A stretch of DNA of 9,427 bases from Verrucomicrobiota bacterium. Its GTDB lineage: Bacteria > Verrucomicrobiota > Verrucomicrobiia > Opitutales > Opitutaceae. Numbering within the stretch: the first letter of the stretch is position 1; each line of letters begins with the position of its first letter. Positions 1 through 4,704 of the stretch are shown piece after piece. The notes under the pieces were generated by a model, which was not told where the DNA came from, made no database searches, and worked only from the letters and a program-made list of their open reading frames with translations. Where the stretch lies: positions 1 to 9,427 of the forward strand of contig RFJS01000351.1 in assembly GCA_003694825.1 (NCBI GenBank), given 5' to 3'. The translations under genes were made by a program, and so were the position numbers.

Positions 1-1103
1 CCCCGGTCGTTGACGTTGAACACCAGATCCGGCGGCCATCCCGCCAGCTTGTCGTTGAGCGCAACCCACTCGGCATACATGAACGTCGGCACCGTCTCCC
101 GATAGTTGCCCGGAACCCGCGGCATCGCGCCGTCGACGCGATACCCCGATCCACGATCGATCGTCGCATCCGCCCCGCCGGTATGCCGACGCGTCGGGTC
201 GGCGTCGTCCGCCGCCATATCCATGCCGAAAAGCAAGATCGGCTCGCAACCGAGGAACCGGGCCAGCTCGATCGCCGTGATACCACAGTTTTCCGTAACG
301 ACGAATGGGGTCTTCGGAATGCCGTGATCGGCGAGCCAGTCCTCCGTGACAAGACGCCCCGAGAGAAAGCAGAACCGTCCCGCGACATATTCTTTCCAGG
401 CGGGCGGGCTGATCGACGCCAGGACGGCGCACCGGGGCTCAGTCTGATCATCGAGACACTTCTCGGGCAGCTTCGCCGCATCCACCGAGACAGCGAAATC
501 CGCCTGCAAACCATGGCGCGCCAGCGTTCGCAGCGCGGTGTCCGCAGCAAAGAGGACCGCTGAGCTCCGACGCCGCGCAATCAAGGGTGCGGTGACATCG
601 AGCGATGGCCCCGCGCCGCAGACGAAGGCGGGGATGCCCGCGAGCGCATTCTCCCAGGCGCGCGGCAACCGCCATTCCATGTAATCGAGCACATTCTCGA
701 GAAGCTGTCCCTGCCAGCGCGCGCCCTCCTCCTGGCGGGTGCGGCGCACCCGGTAGTTGCGCTCGTAGTGCGCATGCAACTGATCGACCACCTTCGCAAA
801 CCGCTCTCCCAGCGCTTCTGGTATCGCTGCTGTCACGACAACCTCCGGGAGCCTGAGCATGTCCCGCATCAGAAACGTTTCGATCACCTCGGCGAATCCG
901 CTGCGGTCGAATCGGTCGACCACCAATCGCGCCGCCCCGCTTTCGCGCAATGCGGGCGGAGCCATCCGCCACCCTTCGTCGTCGACGATCCACAGCGTCG
1001 ACTCGCCGGCGGCGATCAGCGGCTCCACCTCGGGCACGGCGCGGCCCACCACGACCGCTGTCGTCGCCCCGGGAGACGGCATGTGCTGGAGGATGCCCGA
1101 CAT
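1..1103 (-). CDS. Motility accessory factor (Maf/DUF115, MptE-like) flagellin glycosyltransferase, 3' end outside window
   Basis: I translated this frame by hand: it opens at ATG 1103 and stays open for 367 codons to the left edge, so the C-terminus is missing. The Rossmann-like core of the Maf/DUF115 family is clear: GAGPSLD at about residues 163-169, ADTALRTLARHGLQADF at 187-203 followed by AVSVDA, and LLFGMDMA at 290-297, then an H-T-G-G and Y-R-V-D-G stretch. In Campylobacter, Helicobacter, Aeromonas and related bacteria, Maf proteins transfer pseudaminic or legionaminic acid to flagellin in the cytoplasm before export. The N-terminal 150 residues are less conserved, as usual for the family. 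The gene starts 15 nt after the cytidylyltransferase stop, which suggests co-expression; only a weak GAGG lies upstream. Being next to flagellin and a CMP-sugar synthetase supports flagellin glycosylation. The family is quite certain; the donor sugar and acceptor are inferred. Confidence 0.85.
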   Translation of the reverse strand, partial: MSGILQHMPSPGATTAVVVGRAVPEVEPLIAAGESTLWIVDDEGWRMAPPALRESGAARLVVDRFDRSGFAEVIETFLMRDMLRLPEVVVTAAIPEALGERFAKVVDQLHAHYERNYRVRRTRQEEGARWQGQLLENVLDYMEWRLPRAWENALAGIPAFVCGAGPSLDVTAPLIARRRSSAVLFAADTALRTLARHGLQADFAVSVDAAKLPEKCLDDQTEPRCAVLASISPPAWKEYVAGRFCFLSGRLVTEDWLADHGIPKTPFVVTENCGITAIELARFLGCEPILLFGMDMAADDADPTRRHTGGADATIDRGSGYRVDGAMPRVPGNYRETVPTFMYAEWVALNDKLAGWPPDLVFNVNDR

Positions 1104-1118
1104 CGGTCTCGGCTGGCC

Positions 1119-1811
1119 TCAGCGGGCGGCGTCCCGCGCCGTTGTCCGCAGCCGGCGCTCGGCCTCGTGAAAATCCTCCATCGTATCGACATCAAAGGCA
1201 TACTCGCGCGGGACCGTATAGAAAAGCGGCTTGCGGCCGATGCGGCAGCCGGTCCGGAAAAGCGCCTCGCGGCTGATCCCGTAGAGACCCGTGGTCTCCT
1301 TGACATACATCGCGTCCTGTGAACGGGGCAGTCCATCGAGCAGCCGTGGATCGTAGTTGACCGCTTCTCCCTGGTACCACACCCAGCCGGTTTCCTCGGT
1401 AACGAGGAGCATCGAATCGTAGCGGTCAGCCTGGCTGATGAAGGCCTCGGCCGCTTCCCGCACCACGCTGCCGGGGAGCGTCACCGCCGTCACGAAGGCC
1501 TGCAGATAGTATCTGTATTCCGGATGCGCGAGGCCGAAATGGTTGAGCAGATGGTTGCCGTTGGCGCGATCCGAGGCAAACCAGTCGAGCCGCTGGTGAA
1601 ACCGCAGCCGCCCGGGTTCGACATCCTCGAAATACTGCATCACGGCCTCGTCTTCGCTGTCGATCCACAGATCCCACTCGCGCGGCAGGGCCTCGAGCAG
1701 CTCGTCGACAAGCCACCGACAGGACGGCTTCCCGTTGAGATCGCGGAAGTTCTTGTTCGGCACACGGGTGCTCGAACGCCATTTCAGCGGTATCTGAACG
1801 GCTACTTTCAT
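1119..1811 (-). CDS. Acylneuraminate cytidylyltransferase-family protein (CMP-sugar synthetase)
   Basis: This 230-residue protein has the GT-A nucleotidyltransferase layout of NeuA/PseF/LegF/KdsB-type enzymes, which use CTP to make CMP-activated nonulosonic or related acids. The N-terminal strand and nucleotide loop read IPLKWRSSTRVPNKNF (residues 7-22) with NGKP at 26-29. An acidic WIDSEDEAV segment lies at 48-56, a YLQAFVTAVTLPGSV segment at 102-116 matches the usual substrate-side region, and AFDVDTMEDFHEAE at 205-218 matches the C-terminal D-x-D-T-x-E-D-x-x-x-A-E signature. The loop differs from the common A-R-x-G-S-K-R form, having Lys10 and Arg12, so substrate cannot be read by homology. 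The ATG at 1811 lies directly before the first beta strand; an AGGAG upstream is too far away to be a normal ribosome binding site. It is followed after 15 nt by the Maf gene, which would use its product. No sugar biosynthesis gene is in the window. Confidence 0.82.
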   Translation of the reverse strand: MKVAVQIPLKWRSSTRVPNKNFRDLNGKPSCRWLVDELLEALPREWDLWIDSEDEAVMQYFEDVEPGRLRFHQRLDWFASDRANGNHLLNHFGLAHPEYRYYLQAFVTAVTLPGSVVREAAEAFISQADRYDSMLLVTEETGWVWYQGEAVNYDPRLLDGLPRSQDAMYVKETTGLYGISREALFRTGCRIGRKPLFYTVPREYAFDVDTMEDFHEAERRLRTTARDAAR

Positions 1812-1863
1812 GAGAGCGGCGTGGTCTCGCGGGATTGTCTCCTGGTGCGTCGTTGATCTCTCG

Positions 1864-2079
1864 CTACGGGCAACTGGCGAGGAAAAACCGCTGCGACGTC
1901 CCGTGCGCCCCGACAGCTACTCTCACCGGCGCGCCGCACCGGGGGCAGCGGCCGACGTAGGCGGTGCCATCGCCGTTGAGGTAAAGACGCCCATAAGCGC
2001 GGCAGTCCACGAAATGCACGCCGAGGAAGCGGCGTCCCGTGCGCGGACATATGCTTTGTGCCGTGCGGGGATTCACCAC
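1864..2079 (-). CDS. Small zinc-ribbon-like protein of unknown function
   Basis: A 71-codon gene starting at GTG 2079 (a second GTG follows at 2076) and ending in TAG. An in-frame TGA at 2104-2106 limits how far upstream it can start. The protein has five cysteines (residues 11, 26, 45, 48, 70); CPRCG at 45-49 is a typical zinc knuckle, and C11-P and D-C26 could supply other ligands. The first knuckle reads CRAYG where a ribbon would normally have C-x-x-C-G, so Tyr29 replaces the expected cysteine. The centre, GRLYLNGDGTAYVGRCPRCG (30-49), followed by PVRVAVG and a G-T-S-x-R-F-F tail, looks like a folded domain, not random translation. It lies 50 nt after the flagellin stop and 52 nt before the cytidylyltransferase. 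I do not know its function; RNA, DNA or protein binding are all possible. The start is uncertain because no Shine-Dalgarno motif is visible. Confidence 0.65.
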   Translation of the reverse strand: MVNPRTAQSICPRTGRRFLGVHFVDCRAYGRLYLNGDGTAYVGRCPRCGAPVRVAVGAHGTSQRFFLASCP

Positions 2080-2094
2080 GAACGGGAACGTTCG
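2079..2094 (-). repeat. Perfect 6-bp inverted repeat with 4-nt loop at the zinc-ribbon gene start
   Basis: Plus-strand bases 2079-2094 read CGAACG, GGAA, CGTTCG: a perfect 6-bp stem around a four-base loop. In the minus-strand RNA it would sit between the flagellin stop and the zinc-ribbon gene and include the first base of the GTG 2079 start codon. No U-run follows, so it is not a standard terminator. It could be a weak start-site hairpin, an RNA processing or 3'-end stabilising structure after flagellin, or chance. Confidence 0.35.
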
Positions 2095-2129
2095 ATTGGT
2101 ATTTCAACGCGGTTTCTGCGCCGCCGTCT

Positions 2130-2957
2130 TTACTGGAGCAGACGCAGGACCGACTGCGGTGCCGAGTTCGCCTGGGAAAGCATCGCCGTGCCGGACTGCA
2201 CGAGGATCTGCGCCTTCGCCAGGGCGGTCGCCTCCTCGGCCACGTCGACGTCGCGGATGCGCGAGATCGCCGCCTCGAGGTTTTCATACTGCACCTGAAG
2301 CTGGGCCGCGGCCACTTCCAGGCGCGACTGCGCCGCACCGAGAGTCGCGCGCTCGGTCGCCAGTTGCTGAATACTCTCGGTGACGAGATCGCCGGCGTTG
2401 GTCACATCGATCGACGGGGCGATGAGCTGGCCAATCGCTTTGGACGTATCGCGCAGGTTGATCTCACCGATCGTCATCGAGTGCGATGAGCTTTCGCCGA
2501 TCGTGACGGAAAGGCCCGCGCTGTTTGGCCCGAACAGGGAGATGCCGTTGAACGTGCCGAGAGCCGGGTTGGTGCCGTCACCGATCGTGTCGATGAGCTG
2601 CTGCTTGAGCGCCTGAAATTCCGCGTTGTAGAGCGCGATGTCGGAGTCGTTCTTGGTGACGTCCTTGGCCATGGCGGTGAGCTCGCTCATGCGGGTGAGC
2701 ACCTTGGTCATGCTCTTCATGAAGCCATCGGCCGTCTGCACGTAGGACATCGCGTTTTGCGCATTCGTGCGCGCGGCGGTGATCCGGGCATTCTGGGCGA
2801 CGAGCTTTTCGGAAACGGCGAGGCCGGCGGCGTCGTCGGAGGGCTTAACGATTTTCGAACCCGAGCTGAGGCGCGAGAGTGAACGGCTCAACATCGCCTG
2901 GCTCTCATTGAGGTTTCGCGTCGCGTTGATCGCGTTGATGTTGGTGTTGATAACCAT
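2130..2957 (-). CDS. fliC: Flagellin, compact (filament subunit)
   Basis: This 275-residue protein is a flagellin, the exported subunit that builds the filament. The N-terminal D0/D1 region begins MVINTNINAINATRNL and carries LSSGSKIVKPSDDAAGLAVS at residues 30-49, the hallmark of the family. The C-terminal region has the matching helices, with ISRIRDVDVAEE and a terminal SGTAMLSQANSAPQSVLRLL that packs against the N-terminus and is where chaperones such as FliS and FliW bind in studied systems. Only a short middle part separates the two, so outer domains D2/D3 are essentially absent. It has no cysteine. A Ser/Thr patch (VTIGESSSHSMTIGE) in the middle is a plausible glycosylation surface, given the Maf gene downstream. 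The gene follows csrA by 47 nt, with no Shine-Dalgarno motif before ATG 2957. Whether the genome has further flagellin copies cannot be seen. Confidence 0.96.
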   Translation of the reverse strand: MVINTNINAINATRNLNESQAMLSRSLSRLSSGSKIVKPSDDAAGLAVSEKLVAQNARITAARTNAQNAMSYVQTADGFMKSMTKVLTRMSELTAMAKDVTKNDSDIALYNAEFQALKQQLIDTIGDGTNPALGTFNGISLFGPNSAGLSVTIGESSSHSMTIGEINLRDTSKAIGQLIAPSIDVTNAGDLVTESIQQLATERATLGAAQSRLEVAAAQLQVQYENLEAAISRIRDVDVAEEATALAKAQILVQSGTAMLSQANSAPQSVLRLLQ

Positions 2958-3004
2958 GGTGGATACTTGGCTTGTGTTTCAGGTGTGGTGGTGTGGTGGG
3001 AGAA
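2958..3004 (-). promoter_or_regulatory. A/C-rich flagellin leader with tandem 8-nt repeat, no Shine-Dalgarno
   Basis: The 47 nt between the csrA stop and the flagellin ATG contain, in the mRNA sense, two perfect back-to-back copies of ACCACACC (plus-strand GGTGTGGT at 2982-2989 and 2990-2997). The final bases before the ATG are AAGTATCCACC, without a purine-rich ribosome binding site. The sense strand of the interval contains no GGA, the core of known CsrA sites. It looks unstructured and rich in A and C, a composition compatible with initiation helped by ribosomal protein S1 or by coupling to csrA translation. No sigma-28 or sigma-54 promoter is recognisable here or in the end of csrA. Confidence 0.4.
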
Positions 3005-3008
3005 TCAT
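2979..3008 (-). other. Possible nine-codon leader ORF overlapping the csrA stop
   Basis: An ATG at 3008 shares bases with the csrA stop as ATGA and opens a nine-codon frame, M-I-L-P-P-H-H-H-T, ending in TGA at 2979-2981. The stop leaves 21 nt before the flagellin start, and the small frame is in the same register as flagellin. Prolyl-prolyl followed by three histidine codons is a composition that can slow ribosomes, and ATGA overlaps commonly allow re-initiation. The short length means chance is quite possible, and no ribosome binding site is obvious apart from coupling to csrA. Confidence 0.2.
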
Positions 3009-3298
3009 TCGCCCGCGGCGGGAGAAACGGCGGGCTGTCCGGCAGAGCGGCGCCGCGAGGAAAGGGCGTCGGCGAGCCCCGAGATGGCGGGCCGGGGCGC
3101 GTCCTTGGCGGCGGCGCCGAGTGCGGCTTCGCGATTGGTCTCGCGCACCTGCTCGAAGAGTTCCTTGCGAATGATGGGAACCTCGCGCGGCGCGTTGATG
3201 CCGATCTTGACGGTGTCGCCATCGACGCGCGTGACGCGGATCTCGATGTTGTCGCCGATGAGGATCGACTCGTTTACCTTTCGGGAAAGTATCAACAT
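3005..3298 (-). CDS. csrA: CsrA translational regulator with C-terminal extension
   Basis: The first 60 residues are a complete CsrA/Rsm[21 protein letters not shown] followed by [20 protein letters not shown], then helix [14 protein letters not shown]. CsrA acts as a cytoplasmic dimer that binds GGA-containing hairpins in mRNA leaders, blocking or promoting translation. The RNA-binding residues known from Escherichia coli, near Leu4 and Arg44, are both present (MLIL; R44 in IIRKEL). The protein is 97 residues, longer than the usual 60-75: residues 61-97 form an Ala/Pro/Ser/Arg-rich tail including [10 protein letters not shown] and ending AAGE, which looks disordered. The start is well supported by GGAGGG 8 nt upstream. 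It lies 19 nt after fliW and 47 nt before flagellin; in Bacillus and Campylobacter this arrangement underlies control of flagellin translation through CsrA, relieved by FliW. Confidence 0.96.
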   Translation of the reverse strand: MLILSRKVNESILIGDNIEIRVTRVDGDTVKIGINAPREVPIIRKELFEQVRETNREAALGAAAKDAPRPAISGLADALSSRRRSAGQPAVSPAAGE

Positions 3299-3306
3299 GT
3301 GTGTGA

Positions 3307-3312
3307 CCCTCC
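3307..3312 (-). promoter_or_regulatory. csrA ribosome binding site with CsrA-like GGA
   Basis: The mRNA-sense sequence ACCACGGAGGGTCACACACATG places GGAGGG eight bases before the csrA ATG, a strong Shine-Dalgarno in a window where most genes lack one. The ACGGA element is close to the core of characterised CsrA targets, so CsrA could bind over its own ribosome binding site and repress itself. The ribosome binding site is seen directly; autoregulation is an inference. Confidence 0.6.
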
Positions 3313-3317
3313 GTGGT

Positions 3318-3767
3318 TCAGGACTCGGACGGCTGCGTCTGCAGCAGCGGGTGCCGCGCGGAATAGTCCGCGAAGTTGGCGATGATGATTTGCCGACCGA
3401 TAAGCGTCTCCCGATTGATGACGATAGGGCCGATGAGATTGACGGTGGCTTCGGCGGGATCGCTGCTTTTCATCGTGACGATGTTCAGCACGATGGCCTC
3501 GTCCGGACTGCGGATGCCGAGGGTCTCGGCGTCCTCGTCGCTGATTTCGAGGGTGTATCCGGGGATCGTGCCGACGGGATCGATCACGATGAAGTTCAGC
3601 GACGGGTTGTCGACAGAGCGCAGCCACATCAGGGGCAGCTCTTCGGGGTTGTAGAGCAGCGCGATCCGCCGGGCCTCGGGAAATCCGATGAGACCGGCGG
3701 GCAGCGTGAACTCCGCGGGCTTCACCCAGCGGTCCTGCGTTTGTACGGTTTCTGTGGCTACTTTCAT
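3318..3767 (-). CDS. fliW: FliW flagellar assembly factor (CsrA antagonist)
   Basis: This 149-residue protein matches FliW in length and motifs. FLIW-type signatures are [19 protein letters not shown] at about residues 20-38, [21 protein letters not shown] at 43-63 with the P-x-x-x-F core, and near the C-terminus [20 protein letters not shown] followed by YSARHPL, the family's N-x-x-A/G-P-I-x-I-N and Y-x-x-x-x-P-L pattern. In Bacillus and Campylobacter, FliW binds cytoplasmic flagellin; when flagellin is exported, free FliW binds CsrA and relieves its repression of flagellin translation. Placement before csrA and flagellin fits that three-part switch. It starts 35 nt after flgL and ends 19 nt before csrA. 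ATG 3767 has no evident Shine-Dalgarno; [12 protein letters not shown] precedes the first conserved strand, so the start is plausible. Confidence 0.95.
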   Translation of the reverse strand: MKVATETVQTQDRWVKPAEFTLPAGLIGFPEARRIALLYNPEELPLMWLRSVDNPSLNFIVIDPVGTIPGYTLEISDEDAETLGIRSPDEAIVLNIVTMKSSDPAEATVNLIGPIVINRETLIGRQIIIANFADYSARHPLLQTQPSES

Positions 3768-3802
3768 GGTCTGTAAGGGAAAGTGTCTTCAGGGGTTGGT
3801 GA

Positions 3803-4696
3803 TCAGAGGTAGTCGAGCAGGGAGCGGTCGAGCACCTTGCCCGCGCTCATGAGGGCGGCCTGGTAGGCGTTCTGGTTTTGCGTGAGCTGGACGATGGTCT
3901 GGGAGAGATCGACATCGGCATCGCGCGAGATCTGCTCGGCGAGGTCGGAGTAGCGCGCGCGGTTCTGCTCCATCTCGATCTCGATGCGGGCCTGCAGAGC
4001 GCCCTGGGCGCTGAGCGCGCCGATGAGCGCATCTTCCGACGCATTCATGGCATCCATCTGCGCCTTCACGGTTGCGGAATCGCCCGTAGCGAGGGCGTCG
4101 CGCACCGCGATGAGGTTGTTCATCGTCGTGAGGATGTCCTGGTTGGTCTCGTAGCTTGGATAGGGCGAGAGACGACCGTCGACAGCGACCTGAATCTCGG
4201 CGGTGTCCGTCGTGCCGACGTAGGCGACGGAAACGATCTTGCCGTTCGCATCGCGGGTGGCCTCGAAGGGTTGCGCGGCGCCCGTCGTCCCGCCGAAGAG
4301 CGGCTCGTCGTTGAAGCGGGTGTTGGCGTTGACGAGCATCTGCTCCAGCAGCGCGTCCACTTCGATGCCATAGGTCTGCAGCGCCTCTTTCCCCTGCACC
4401 TCGTCGCTGAGCGCGATGATCTCATTGGCGCGCTCGGTGAGCTGGAGGATGTTGCGGAGCTGCCCGGTCGAGGCGTTGATGATGTCGTTGGCGCGAAGGG
4501 CGTTGCGGTGAAACTGCTGGATGCGGGCCTGTTCGGCCTGCCCGTTGAGCACCCGGACGGCGCCGGCGGGATCATCGGAGGGATCGACGATGCGCTGTCC
4601 GGTGGCGGTCTGTTCCTGGAGCTGGTTGATCCGCCCGGTGAGCCGCTGCAGCTGGTAGATCAGCGTATTTGGGAATGTGTTACTCGTTACTCGCAT
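3803..4696 (-). CDS. flgL: Flagellar hook-associated protein 3 (hook-filament junction)
   Basis: FlgL forms the second ring of subunits between hook and filament, next to flagellin. The 297-residue protein begins MRVTSNTFPNTLIYQLQRL, the typical FlgL start, and then has QEQTATGQRIVDPSDDPAGA (27-46), the flagellin-like D1 motif. RFNDEPLFGGTTGAAQPF in the middle is the FlgL F-N-x-x-x-L-F-x-G-T signature. The C-terminus has a flagellin-like amphipathic helix: VDLSQTIVQLTQNQNAYQAAL, then KVLDRSLLDYL. Length is normal for the family and there is no cysteine, as usual for exported axial proteins. It starts 8 nt after flgK and probably shares its mRNA; no Shine-Dalgarno is visible, so coupling to flgK translation is likely. 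FlgN, upstream, is the expected export chaperone. Confidence 0.95.
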   Translation of the reverse strand: MRVTSNTFPNTLIYQLQRLTGRINQLQEQTATGQRIVDPSDDPAGAVRVLNGQAEQARIQQFHRNALRANDIINASTGQLRNILQLTERANEIIALSDEVQGKEALQTYGIEVDALLEQMLVNANTRFNDEPLFGGTTGAAQPFEATRDANGKIVSVAYVGTTDTAEIQVAVDGRLSPYPSYETNQDILTTMNNLIAVRDALATGDSATVKAQMDAMNASEDALIGALSAQGALQARIEIEMEQNRARYSDLAEQISRDADVDLSQTIVQLTQNQNAYQAALMSAGKVLDRSLLDYL

Positions 4697-4704
4697 GGGG
4701 GCAA

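Noticed and set aside
448..993. Minus-strand frame of 181 codons inside the Maf gene
   Set aside because: Arg/Gly/Ala-rich alternative frame; the overlapping frame from 1103 shows Maf family motifs, so this is a shadow.
1808..2338. Minus- and plus-strand frames of 160-176 codons across the flagellin end and zinc-ribbon gene
   Set aside because: They run through the flagellin coding end in wrong frames, with Arg/Ser-rich low-complexity products.
3009..3021. GC palindrome near the end of csrA as a terminator
   Set aside because: The stem is only 4-5 bp with a minimal loop and no following U-run; it looks like coding GC bias.
2958..3120. Sigma-28 or sigma-54 promoter ahead of flagellin
   Set aside because: No TAAA...GCCGATAA-like or TGGC...TTGC-like pair could be seen on the minus strand.
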